From an uncultured Bacteroides sp. (GTDB taxonomy: Bacteria; Bacteroidota; Bacteroidia; Bacteroidales; Bacteroidaceae), in contig UQTJ01000012.1 in the NCBI GenBank assembly GCA_900544075.1, positions 35,252 through 99,251 on the forward strand: a stretch of DNA of 64,000 nucleotides. The letters run 5' to 3'. Positions within the stretch are counted from its first letter, which is position 1, and each line of letters begins with the position of its first letter. The notes under the pieces are model-generated. The model made no database searches. It saw only the letters and a list, made by a program, of their open reading frames with translations, and was not told the origin of the DNA. Position numbers and translations under genes: made by a program. Positions 45,933-54,847 of this stretch are shown piece after piece.

Positions 45933-48900
45933 ATGTATAATCCTGTTACAGAACAATTAATAAGGGCAATTCCTTTATTTGATGGAGTTGATGCAGACAG
46001 ATTACCTCAAAGATTATCTGAAATTTATGCCATAATAATAGGAACAAGAACATATATTGAGTCAGGGAAATTACAATTTGAAGAAAAGGAAATTGAAGAA
46101 GTTCGTTTTTTTCTAAACAAAATACATAATGGGTTAGATACCCTTTTAATTCAAGGTTGTTATGAAAAACAACAAAAAGAAATTGCATACGTTGCTGCAA
46201 CTGCATACAGCATGAAATGTATGCTTGATAATAAATATCCTATAGGTTACGTTGGATTTGATTCATTATCCCCTGGTATTAATGCTACGCTTTTGTATAT
46301 CATAGCGGATAGTATGACTGATGCTGCTGAATTTGTGACACAGATTCAGAGATGCGATGGTGTAGAGGGAGATTTGCTTGAGGCCATTATATGTTTGGTA
46401 AAAGGGGAAGTTACATCTATTTCAAGAAAAAAATATAACATACCTGACATTGAAGATAATGATATAGAAAATTGCGCTCGAAATTTACTCCTTTATCAAT
46501 TGCTTTTAGGTATTCAAGACATTGCATTTCTACTGTTAGGTGATAAAGTTATGCAAAAAGAGGACTCATTTCAACTAATATTAGAATTATCAAGAGAAAA
46601 GATTTATTTACCTGATGAGCATTTTAATAATGCTCAAGAAGATATGTATTATGGTATATGGAGATTGGCAAAATACTTAATAATTGCAAGAGAACGGATT
46701 TTAACCCATGCTGTTATTAATATTGACACTCCTGAAAATATCAATGTTGATACATGGAAGGCTCTACTAAGAATAAGAGCAAAGAAAAATAAACCATATT
46801 TATGGGATAATCACCTTAATGCTATAAAGCAGGGAGCTTTAAATTGTGGCACTTCATTTGTATGTACATTCCCTACTGGAGCTGGAAAAAGTACATTAGC
46901 TGAATTAAAAATTGCTGCAACTATAGCAAATGATAAAGAAGTTTTATATTTGGTTCCCACTCATGCCCTTGAATCACAAGTTAAAAGAAATCTCAACAGA
47001 TTAAGAATACCTACATCTTCAATTAATTTGAATATAGGTGGAGAAATAACTGATTTCACTATTGAGGAAAGAACTAAAGTTCATGTAATAACACCAGAAA
47101 GATGCATGACACTCCTAAATGATGACTTTTTCCTTCATGAATCAATCGGATTAATTGTATTCGATGAATTCCATTTAATTAGCTCTTATGGTACTTCTGA
47201 GAATATGAGAAGTATTACAGCCATGATGTGTCTCTTGAATTTAATGGAAAAGTTCAATTATGCTGATTTCTTTTTACTGTCAGCTATGGTAAAAAATGGA
47301 GATGAAATAGCTGAATGGATAGAAAGTTGTTTAGGAAGGAAATGTTTATTATTTGATGAAGAATGGAAACCAACAAGGCAATTAGAAGGATGTTTGATCT
47401 ATAATTCATCTGAAATCAATGATTTAGAGCAATATATAAAACGTAAAAAAGGAAAAGTAAAGAAAAAAGAACAACAAGTTACTCCATATTGTTTATTTTG
47501 TCTTAAAAATGTTTGGAATACCAGAAATATTGATGATTATAAGTTGATACAACTGCTAAACCATAAGGTATTGTTGAATATAAACAAACATTTATCTCTT
47601 ATAGGTAATACTAATGAGGTTTCAGCTGAAATATCTAAAGGTTTTTTAGATGCTGGATATAAAGTAATGGTATTTACTAATGATATTCGATATACAGCCA
47701 CAATCAAAAGAAATATTGAATCTACTTTCACTAAAAAATTTAGTATAAATAGTTTCTTGGAAAAGAATCATTTTATAATTGAACAAATAGTAGAGGAAAT
47801 TGGCGAGGAATCAGGGACTTATATACCTTTCGAAGACACTTCATGTGTAGTTCACCATGGATTACTTTTACCTGAGGAAAGGAATATAATGGAAGAGTTA
47901 TATACCATGAGAAATGGGGTTAACATGATAGTAGCTACTCCAACACTTGCACAAGGAATAAACTTACCAGCAGATGTTGTGTTAATAAGTGGTGACCTTA
48001 GATTCAACCAAGAGGCAAATGTAATGGAAACTCTTCAAGCTCATGAAATATTAAATGCTGCTGGTAGAGCTGGTAGAGCAGGCTATAAGTCATATGGTGT
48101 ATCTATATTAATTCCGAGCAAACCAATCTCAATGGATTTTGAAGAGAATAGAATAGATGAAAGATGGATGGATATTAAAGATAATATTTTTGCGAACGGA
48201 GATCATTGTTTAGAAATAAAAGACCCAATTAATAATTTAATATCTTCTATTGTTGAAAAAGGAAAAGCTATTTCTATTGAAGAACTGGTGTTTATACATC
48301 GTATAAATCCAGATAATGAGTTATCTAAAAAATTAATAGGAAAAACCTTTGCAGCTTACAAGGCGTTGAAATATAATAATTATGAAAGCTTTACAGACAG
48401 ACTTAATAAGTTACTTCTTATAAAGAATCAACAATCAGAAGAGAATGATTCGATATATAAAGAATTATCAACATCTATAGGTATAAGGGTTGAGATTTTG
48501 CAAAGAATTGGCGAATGGGTTGAATTTAATTTTAACGAAATATTAGGAGGTGATATTATATATATTATAGATAAGTTCTTCGATTATTTAGATGAAAACC
48601 CTGATATAATAATTACATTATTATCAAATAACTCGGCTTATGAAATATTGGAAAAATTTCTCAGTTTTGCTGCACAACCAGAACTTACAATTCCAAGTTT
48701 TTCAAAAAAGTTTGTTTTAATATATTTACATGGGAATAATTTTATGGAGATGGATTCATTAATGTTTAAAACAAAGAAGTCTGATACATTTGATAGGGTC
48801 AGAAAGTTTATCATTCAAGTAATTCCTTCTATTAGCTATATGTTTGGTATAGTGTATAGAATTATTAAAATGAAAGCTGATTCCAATGATGTTGATGTTC

Positions 48901-49037
48901 CTAAAAATATAAGTCGCATCGCTACTTTAATTAAAGAAGGAGTTATTAGTTCTGATATGTTGGATTTTAAAATAAAAAATCGTTATATGAGAGTAACGTG
49001 TCATAGAGAATATAATAAGATTAATTATAGTGCTTAA
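45933..49037 (+). CDS. Ski2-like superfamily 2 helicase (module 1, HamB-like)
   Basis: This is a 1034-aa DNA/RNA helicase. N-terminal helical region of about 300 residues; Walker A FPTGAGKSTLAEL near residue 313; motif II VFDEFHLISS near 410 (DEFH, not DEAH); motif III LLSAM; motif V VATPTLAQGINLPADV; motif VI AAGRAGRAG near 708. A C-terminal domain of about 300 residues has no recognisable fold. Domain order and size fit HamB of Hachiman. The gene starts 2 bp after the putative nuclease, so the two are almost certainly made together. The region is strongly AT-rich, suggesting recent transfer. Confidence 0.85.
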   Translation: MYNPVTEQLIRAIPLFDGVDADRLPQRLSEIYAIIIGTRTYIESGKLQFEEKEIEEVRFFLNKIHNGLDTLLIQGCYEKQQKEIAYVAATAYSMKCMLDNKYPIGYVGFDSLSPGINATLLYIIADSMTDAAEFVTQIQRCDGVEGDLLEAIICLVKGEVTSISRKKYNIPDIEDNDIENCARNLLLYQLLLGIQDIAFLLLGDKVMQKEDSFQLILELSREKIYLPDEHFNNAQEDMYYGIWRLAKYLIIARERILTHAVINIDTPENINVDTWKALLRIRAKKNKPYLWDNHLNAIKQGALNCGTSFVCTFPTGAGKSTLAELKIAATIANDKEVLYLVPTHALESQVKRNLNRLRIPTSSINLNIGGEITDFTIEERTKVHVITPERCMTLLNDDFFLHESIGLIVFDEFHLISSYGTSENMRSITAMMCLLNLMEKFNYADFFLLSAMVKNGDEIAEWIESCLGRKCLLFDEEWKPTRQLEGCLIYNSSEINDLEQYIKRKKGKVKKKEQQVTPYCLFCLKNVWNTRNIDDYKLIQLLNHKVLLNINKHLSLIGNTNEVSAEISKGFLDAGYKVMVFTNDIRYTATIKRNIESTFTKKFSINSFLEKNHFIIEQIVEEIGEESGTYIPFEDTSCVVHHGLLLPEERNIMEELYTMRNGVNMIVATPTLAQGINLPADVVLISGDLRFNQEANVMETLQAHEILNAAGRAGRAGYKSYGVSILIPSKPISMDFEENRIDERWMDIKDNIFANGDHCLEIKDPINNLISSIVEKGKAISIEELVFIHRINPDNELSKKLIGKTFAAYKALKYNNYESFTDRLNKLLLIKNQQSEENDSIYKELSTSIGIRVEILQRIGEWVEFNFNEILGGDIIYIIDKFFDYLDENPDIIITLLSNNSAYEILEKFLSFAAQPELTIPSFSKKFVLIYLHGNNFMEMDSLMFKTKKSDTFDRVRKFIIQVIPSISYMFGIVYRIIKMKADSNDVDVPKNISRIATLIKEGVISSDMLDFKIKNRYMRVTCHREYNKINYSA

Positions 49038-49225
49038 TTTTTTTAATTACAATTTAATGAAATAAATATGGAGATTTTATTTTTCATTGTCATAATCATA
49101 TATGTTCTCAATTAAATTTTATACAGTTGGATATATGTTATTTTGCAAAAATATATCTATGCAAAAGTAAAGAAGTGCACTTGATAACCACGGTTTTCAT
49201 ACTGCACTATAAAAGGAACTTTTAC

Positions 49226-49257
49226 GGTCTGTCTATATGGCAGACCTTTTTATTTTT
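49226..49257 (+). terminator. Terminator of the RM-TIR-nuclease-helicase operon
   Basis: GGTCTG (49226-49231) pairs with CAGACC (49241-49246), 9-nt loop, followed by TTTTTATTTTT. A related hairpin follows the second helicase at 53978-54001. Confidence 0.75.
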
Positions 49258-49324
49258 ATGATATTGTAGAGCTGTTTATGTATAAGCAAATGATATCTTC
49301 TTCATATAAGAGTATGAATGGATA

Positions 49325-49369
49325 TTTGCAAACCTTTTTAAAACCTTTTGCAAAGGGTTTGCATATCGG
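49325..49369. repeat. TTTGCAAA-type 11-bp periodic repeat, copy A
   Basis: A roughly 45-bp element with units TTGCAAACCTT, TTTAAAACCTT, TTGCAAAGGGT and TTGCATATCGG at 11-bp steps, preceded by GTATGAATGGATA. Related copies lie at 49746-49792 and 54045-54090. Confidence 0.8.
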
Positions 49370-49745
49370 ATATTTTATCAACTACCGCATACTATATCAG
49401 AAAACAGATGGGTAAAATTCAAGCTGAAGAAATGAGAACTACTAATTTATGCCAATACACAAATGATTATTCAGAAGATGATGTTGTAAATGTTGAAATT
49501 TCTGTTTGCAATTCTGCTTGCAATTCTGCTTGCAGAAATTTGTAATATATAAAACTGCAAACTGTTGTTATTCAGTACTTTTTGAAGAATTCTGCTTGCG
49601 TAAATTAATTTTCTGCTTGCGGAAATGGATACTAATCAGACTTGTCGGAATTTCCGACAGGTTGATGATTTTTAGTTGAAATTTTCAATTTGCCCACAAG
49701 TTGTGGGTGAATTAAAGAACAATAAAATCTTTATAAGTAAATATG

Positions 49746-49792
49746 TTTTGCAAACATGTTTAAAACCTTTTGCAAAGGGCTTGCAATACCGG
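49746..49792. repeat. TTTGCAAA-type 11-bp periodic repeat, copy B
   Basis: Same element as copy A (TTTGCAAACATG, TTTAAAACCTT, TTGCAAAGGGC, TTGCAATACCGG), but without the preceding GTATGAATGGATA and terminator. Confidence 0.8.
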
Positions 49793-49945
49793 TCAGTAAA
49801 CGCATAACGAACGGTTAGTGAACATAGAGTGAACAGAATTTGATTATAACAGTAAAACCCAAATAAAGAAAGGACAATAAGTTGACGTGTTTACTGATTG
49901 TTCAGCAGGCGTTCGTTGATTGTTCACTGGCCGTTCGCTGAAGAT
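49792..49945. repeat. Inverted arrays of 11-bp GTTCACTG-like units
   Basis: On the right (about 49899-49945) the units TGTTCAGCAGG, CGTTCGTTGAT, TGTTCACTGGC and CGTTCGCTGAA follow at exact 11-bp steps. On the left (about 49793-49838) units of the reverse complement (GTAAACG, ACGAACG, GTGAACA, GTGAACA) occur at the same step. About 60 bp separate the two arrays. They precede the module 2 promoter and could be iteron-like protein-binding sites. Confidence 0.7.
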
Positions 49946-50000
49946 TGAAATCTAATAATATAAATCCTATTGATATAGAGGCATATTATATTTATTTTGC

Positions 50001-50008
50001 TATCTTTG
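50001..50008 (+). promoter_or_regulatory. -7 promoter element for nuclease-helicase module 2
   Basis: TATCTTTG lies 22 bp before the ATG at 50030; no good -33 TTTG is visible at the normal spacing. It supports the internal start over the upstream ATG at 49997. Confidence 0.55.
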
Positions 50009-50029
50009 TTCCCAATAAAACTGTATTCA

Positions 50030-50866
50030 ATGAATCATTTTGATAAAATAGATATTAGGGTTTTCGATAAGTTCATAGATAAATTTGCAGAACGCTATAT
50101 TAAACAGCGTTCTGAACTTTATGGTGGAGTAAATGAAGATTTTTTATCGAGAACTGAATCTGTTGGATGTGGTTTTGATATTTCTAATCTACTTGATATA
50201 ATTAGAGAAAATTCTGTAGCCAAAGATCCTAAAAGGGATGAAGGTAAATCTCCTCAGATTTTGAGAGATATCTATCGAAGTGATTTGGGAGAGTTGTTGA
50301 CTACCTATTATTTTGAAGAAAAAGTTGAAGAAAATCGTAGGTTTCTCATACCGTTAAAGAATATATCATATAGAGAGAGGGCTGATATGCCCGGTAGAGG
50401 TTTTGATGCCATCGGTTATCGTAGGGAAGGAGCGAAAACCAATATCCTGATTGGTGAGGCGAAGGTTTCTTCGCAGAAGAAAAGTCCGCCGGCCGTTGTG
50501 GACGAAAACAAAGATTCCATCTATCAAACTCATAAAGCTAATCATGATACAGGGGGCTTGGTATTGCAGCGTCTGACTGATTATGTTCGTCGGTTATCGT
50601 TTTCTCCTGAACATTTCATTGCGCTTGCCGGTGTTGTGATAGATATGAAAAATGGCAATACAGACAAATATGATGTTACATACGGGTGTGGTCTTGTCAG
50701 AGATTACAGTTGTGTGGATGAAGCGAGTGACTTTGGAAAGATGAAGTCTTTGGCTGAGGAGTTTGAATCTGGAATGATAGATTTTGTTATTTTTTCGTTT
50801 ACAGAAAAGACTATTGATGAAACAGTTGAGCTGTTTTATCATAAAGTAAAGGAACTTGTACGATGA
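50030..50866 (+). CDS. hamA: HamA-like (DUF1837-type) nuclease, module 2
   Basis: This 278-aa protein fits the Hachiman nuclease HamA. Seen: IYRSDLGELLTTYYF with E88, then GRGFDAIGYR with D126 and ILIGEAKVSS with E143 and K145, the D-ExK core of a PD-(D/E)xK nuclease. The spacing and position of ExK near residue 140 match HamA of E. coli. I chose ATG 50030 because the -7 box lies just before it. The stop overlaps the helicase start by 4 bp. In Hachiman, HamB senses DNA damage or phage DNA and releases HamA to degrade DNA. The DUF1837 assignment is by eye. Confidence 0.72.
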   Translation: MNHFDKIDIRVFDKFIDKFAERYIKQRSELYGGVNEDFLSRTESVGCGFDISNLLDIIRENSVAKDPKRDEGKSPQILRDIYRSDLGELLTTYYFEEKVEENRRFLIPLKNISYRERADMPGRGFDAIGYRREGAKTNILIGEAKVSSQKKSPPAVVDENKDSIYQTHKANHDTGGLVLQRLTDYVRRLSFSPEHFIALAGVVIDMKNGNTDKYDVTYGCGLVRDYSCVDEASDFGKMKSLAEEFESGMIDFVIFSFTEKTIDETVELFYHKVKELVR

Positions 50867-53800
50867 ACGGCAATGAATATATAGAAAAGATTTTAGAGGA
50901 TGATGTTCTGAAAACTCTTTTACAAAAGAGCAAGCAGAACTATTATTATAATGCGATATCTTTTGAAAGCTCAACATTATCTACTTCTGATGTTGAGCTG
51001 TCTTGTCGTCTTGCCTTTTTACTTATCGGAACATCTTTTGGAGAGAATACTGATGCCAAATGGGTGGATTATGCTTATAAATTATTGAAGAATATACAGG
51101 TTGATAATGAAGAGTATCTCTCTGTTTTCAATCGGATAATGGGATATGACTTGGCTGATACGTCATTGGTATATTATTTTTATCTTTCAAGTCTTGCTCT
51201 ACGATTGGACAAAACTATATCTGCACGTATAGATTTAAAGCGATATAATAATTCTGAATTACAAGAAGAATCTTGGAGTAATCGTGTTCTTGCAGGTATT
51301 TTCAGGGCTTTGTTATTCTTGGTTCGTAAAAGTAATGGCTTTGATGATATACGCAAAGCTATGGAAGAAATTTCCAGACTACAGAATGAACAATCTGAAT
51401 TTGAGGAGAGATATCTCAGTCAATTTGATATTCAAACGCAGACACAAGAGGCTATGACACTGGTTGGGTTATATCATACTTCTAAAGCGTTAACTGAAAT
51501 GTCTGAGTATCTGATAAAAGGTTATAGCTATAAAAGACGTATTGAAACTGTTATCCGCCAGCACATTGACATTGCTTTGGAATTAGTGCCGCGAAATCTT
51601 CGATTGAGGGATTTTATAAATATTATCAGTAAGGATTTGTTGGCTCTTGTTCGCAACTCTATCTGGCAAGGTACAGCTTTTCATGACCAAATAAAGAAAC
51701 TTTGCGAATTTAAAAGTTCAAATCAGATTTTGGAACTTTTACCGTCGCAAAGGCAGGCTATGCAGCAGAATCTCTTTGATGTTTATGCAAATGCTTCAAT
51801 TATACAAATGCCAACCAGTGCAGGGAAAACGATGTTGGCTGAATTTAACATTGTACTGACTAAATCTTTGCGACAAGATGCTAAAGTGGTATATGTAGTA
51901 CCTTCCAGAGCATTGGTCAATCAAGTTTATTTTGATTTGAGAAGCGATTTGTCACCTATCGGGTTTAATGTGGAACGTACTTCGTCTGCAACGGAGATAG
52001 ATCCTACTGAAGCAGATTTCTTAATAGCTGATGATGTAGATATTATAGTGTCTACACCGGAAAAGTTGGATTTGTTAATTAGAAGGTCTCATCCTTCTGT
52101 TGAAGATGTTTCTTTATTTATAATTGATGAGGCTCATACTATCGAAAATGGAGAACGTGGTGCGCGGTTGGAATTGCTTGTTTCTATGTTGCGAAGAGAA
52201 CGTCCAAATGCAAAATATATGTTGTTGTCGCCATTTCTTCCGGGAAAAACAGATGCTCTGGCAGAATGGTTAGGTGGCGGAAACATTATTAAGGTGGATT
52301 GGAAGCCATCTGAGAAAATTGTACTTGGATTAAGGGCAACTAAAACAAAAGCTACATTTCATTTATTGCCATCTGCATATAGTTTCGGATTGTACGATAA
52401 GGAAGAGTTTGAGATTAGGAATCCCTACGCTTTATCATCGACAAGTGATAAAAAGAAAATTTTAGAGTTCTCTTGTCGCCATTTTTATGAAAACGGTAAA
52501 ACCAATCTTATTCTTTGTAAAGGTAAAGTTACCGCAAATGAAACGGCTGAACAAATTTATAATTGGACAGAACATGAAATTGATAATGATGAGGTTGATT
52601 TAATACGGAAATATATAGATGAAGAATTAGGCTGTACTTCTTTGTTCTCCAAGGTTTTAGGTAGAGGTGTTGCTGTGCATCATGCTGGACTGTCTGATGA
52701 AACAAAATTGCTTACGGAATACCTTATCCGTAAGGGATTGGTTAATTATGTGTGTGCAACAACAACTATTGCCGAGGGAGTGAATTTTCCTGTATCTACT
52801 GTTTATTTTGATACGTATAATCGTGGGGATAGTATTCTGTCTGCAAATGATTTTTGGAATATTGCAGGAAGGGCTGGTCGTACGATGGTTGATGATTTTG
52901 GAAAAATCATACTGCCATTCAACTCAATGAAAAATATAGAAACAGGGACTGAAATCCTGAGAAAGGGTGCGGAAGAGTTATCAAGTGTTCTATCAAGATT
53001 GTTTATAGAAAGGGAAAGAATCTTGGAAACACTAACTCAAGACAATGCTATAGAAAAGTTATTGTTCCGATATACAGATGCTTTTGGACCTGTCTTTCAA
53101 TATTTTGTTCATCTTCTGACTGTAGCCGGAGATGAACATATGGTAGAAATTGATGACCTTTTCAAAGATTCATTGGCATATTATATGTTGGATAATGAAC
53201 AACAAAAGGCAAAGTTTATTGATTTATGTAAACAAATCTATTTAACAATACAGGCGAAATATGCGGATAATGCAGGTACTCTGAAGTTTGCAGATAAAAC
53301 GGGATTTTCTGTTCCTTCTGTATTGAAGATTATGCAGCATAAGGCGACAAATGTAGAAATTTCCAATCCTGACACTTGGAATGTGGAAGTTATGTTTGAT
53401 AGGGATGATTATTCTAATCTGACAGAAAAAATTAAAGCGATATCGGAATTAAAAGAAACCGGGTTAGGAACTGATGATAGAAATGCCCGATTTAATCCGC
53501 AGTTGGTTGCAGAGATTCTAACAAAGTGGGTTAAAGGGGATAAGGTCAATACAATATCAGCCATTCATCCGCATTTTGCGGTAGATGAAACCGATAAGCG
53601 ACTTACTGATTTTATTACATATATGAACCAGTTGCGTTTTAAAGCGTCTTGGGGATTAAGTGCTCTTGAAGGTATCGTGAAAGGAAATGAAAATGAGATG
53701 AGGGACTCATATATACCTTCGTATGTTTATTATGGTGTAGATAATAGTAATGCATTGGCTATGCGTATGTTAGGTATTCCCCGATCGTTGTCATCATCTT

Positions 53801-53961
53801 TATCCAGAATAATATCCGGTCCTATGTCAGAATATTCTTTTAGTAAGTTACGCAGGCTTATAAACTCTCTTACTGTAGATAACTGGGATGAGTTTAAACC
53901 TCTAAACTCAAAGCTTTCAGGAGAGGAGTGGAAGTATATTGTAAATATATTGATGAAATAG
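50863..53961 (+). CDS. hamB: Ski2-like superfamily 2 helicase, module 2 (HamB-like)
   Basis: This 1032-aa helicase has Walker A MPTSAGKTMLAEF near residue 316, DEAH box FIIDEAHTIENGERG near 420, motif III-like LLSPF, motif V ATTTIAEGVNFPVSTV and motif VI NIAGRAGRT near 667. A long helical N-terminal region and a roughly 350-residue C-terminal domain flank the motor. It overlaps the HamA-like gene by ATGA. It shares domain order and size with the helicase at 45933 but differs in nearly every motif (DEAH versus DEFH), so the two are not recent duplicates. Confidence 0.85.
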   Translation: MNGNEYIEKILEDDVLKTLLQKSKQNYYYNAISFESSTLSTSDVELSCRLAFLLIGTSFGENTDAKWVDYAYKLLKNIQVDNEEYLSVFNRIMGYDLADTSLVYYFYLSSLALRLDKTISARIDLKRYNNSELQEESWSNRVLAGIFRALLFLVRKSNGFDDIRKAMEEISRLQNEQSEFEERYLSQFDIQTQTQEAMTLVGLYHTSKALTEMSEYLIKGYSYKRRIETVIRQHIDIALELVPRNLRLRDFINIISKDLLALVRNSIWQGTAFHDQIKKLCEFKSSNQILELLPSQRQAMQQNLFDVYANASIIQMPTSAGKTMLAEFNIVLTKSLRQDAKVVYVVPSRALVNQVYFDLRSDLSPIGFNVERTSSATEIDPTEADFLIADDVDIIVSTPEKLDLLIRRSHPSVEDVSLFIIDEAHTIENGERGARLELLVSMLRRERPNAKYMLLSPFLPGKTDALAEWLGGGNIIKVDWKPSEKIVLGLRATKTKATFHLLPSAYSFGLYDKEEFEIRNPYALSSTSDKKKILEFSCRHFYENGKTNLILCKGKVTANETAEQIYNWTEHEIDNDEVDLIRKYIDEELGCTSLFSKVLGRGVAVHHAGLSDETKLLTEYLIRKGLVNYVCATTTIAEGVNFPVSTVYFDTYNRGDSILSANDFWNIAGRAGRTMVDDFGKIILPFNSMKNIETGTEILRKGAEELSSVLSRLFIERERILETLTQDNAIEKLLFRYTDAFGPVFQYFVHLLTVAGDEHMVEIDDLFKDSLAYYMLDNEQQKAKFIDLCKQIYLTIQAKYADNAGTLKFADKTGFSVPSVLKIMQHKATNVEISNPDTWNVEVMFDRDDYSNLTEKIKAISELKETGLGTDDRNARFNPQLVAEILTKWVKGDKVNTISAIHPHFAVDETDKRLTDFITYMNQLRFKASWGLSALEGIVKGNENEMRDSYIPSYVYYGVDNSNALAMRMLGIPRSLSSSLSRIISGPMSEYSFSKLRRLINSLTVDNWDEFKPLNSKLSGEEWKYIVNILMK

Positions 53962-53977
53962 GTCTTCTCGTTATTAT

Positions 53978-54005
53978 GTCTGTCTGTATCGCAGACCTTT
54001 TAAAT
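53978..54005 (+). terminator. Terminator after the module 2 helicase
   Basis: GTCTG pairs with CAGAC (53992-53996) with a short loop, followed by CTTTTAAATTTT. The sequence around it (GTCTGTCTGTATCGCAGACC) is a variant of the terminator at 49226. Confidence 0.6.
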
Positions 54006-54044
54006 TTTATTATATTGCAAAGTGTAAAAGTATGAATGGATACA

Positions 54045-54090
54045 TTTTGCAAATGTTTTTAAAGACTATTGCAAAGTGTTTGCATATTGG
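54045..54090. repeat. TTTGCAAA-type 11-bp periodic repeat, copy C
   Basis: It reads TTTTGCAAATG, TTTTTAAAGAC, TATTGCAAAGTG, TTTGCATATTGG and is preceded by GTATGAATGGATA, as is copy A. Copies A and C thus flank the second nuclease-helicase module in direct orientation. Confidence 0.78.
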
Positions 54091-54202
54091 CTGGTAAGTA
54101 TTTAAGGAACATATAAGTTCTATACCTTATATAATTCCAAAAACTATATATGCAGATAGGGCTGATATATATGATTTGAAATGATAAACTATAAAAAATA
54201 AT

Positions 54203-54847
54203 ATGACAGATATTTATATAAACAATAGAGTCCGTCTGGACAGATTTGGATTAAGAGTAAGAGATTTGTCAAATCATTTGACGGAGTTACATAAAAGACA
54301 AGGTGATATTGATGGCGCATGCGTAGTGTATAGCGTTATTATGTCTTTGTTATGTTTGGGGTATATAAACGGTAGTGATATTGATGTTTATGCTTCATCT
54401 GCGAAGAATGGCAAGGAGGACAAAGATAAATTCCTAAATCATTTATTGAGAGAGCAAGGTTTTATACTTGATGGATATTATTTGTCTACAATGGCAAAGG
54501 AAATCAGAAAGTTTCTGCCGGACCTGAATGTTATGTACCATAGAAAGAAAAGTAATTTTATGGAACATATCTTTAATTATGTAGAAGAGGATAATCCCGT
54601 GATAATAACCGTTGTGAATTCTCAAATGAATCATGCTTTATTCGTAATTGGAGTGGAATATGACGAAAATGATGATTTGACAAAACTGTTTTGCCTTGAT
54701 CCAAGCGAACCGTTGGATGGTATATCATATTGGAATTGTATAATAGATACAAGTAAAGGTATGGATGAAAACTCTGTTTGTTGGTATATTACAAATAGTG
54801 TAAAGAGTAAAGTGGAGATAAAAGAGATTCTGGCATTGGAGGAGTGA
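54203..54847 (+). CDS. Putative papain-like (C39-like) cysteine peptidase
   Basis: I do not recognise a named family. The 214-aa protein has the order of a papain-fold triad: C40 in GDIDGACVVYSVI at the start of a helix, H144 in NSQMNHALFVIGVEY and D166 in LFCLDPSEPLDG. The HALFVIG-type strand after the histidine is typical of C39-like peptidases. There is no signal peptide or membrane helix, so it acts in the cytoplasm. It stands alone 240 bp after the second helicase. It may process a defence protein, or be an unrelated cargo gene. Confidence 0.55.
   Translation: MTDIYINNRVRLDRFGLRVRDLSNHLTELHKRQGDIDGACVVYSVIMSLLCLGYINGSDIDVYASSAKNGKEDKDKFLNHLLREQGFILDGYYLSTMAKEIRKFLPDLNVMYHRKKSNFMEHIFNYVEEDNPVIITVVNSQMNHALFVIGVEYDENDDLTKLFCLDPSEPLDGISYWNCIIDTSKGMDENSVCWYITNSVKSKVEIKEILALEE

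Larger units (their letters stand above)
49038..50029. other. Repeat-filled spacer between the two helicase modules
   Basis: No credible gene is present in these 992 bp. In order it holds: a terminator (49226-49257); repeat copy A (49325-49369); a 12-bp tandem ATTCTGCTTGCA motif near 49505-49535; and two TCTGCTTGCG units near 49590-49620. Next come palindromes TGTCGGAA-T-TTCCGACA (49643-49659) and CCCACAA-G-TTGTGGG (49693-49707), repeat copy B (49746-49792), inverted arrays of 11-bp GTTCACTG units (49792-49945) and the -7 box TATCTTTG (50001-50008) of module 2. Confidence 0.75.

Noticed and set aside
49348..49545. A 65-codon reading frame with repeated Cys-Asn-Ser-Ala segments
   Set aside because: It starts at a TTG inside repeat copy A and ends in the 12-bp ATTCTGCTTGCA repeat; the peptide only reflects the DNA repeats.
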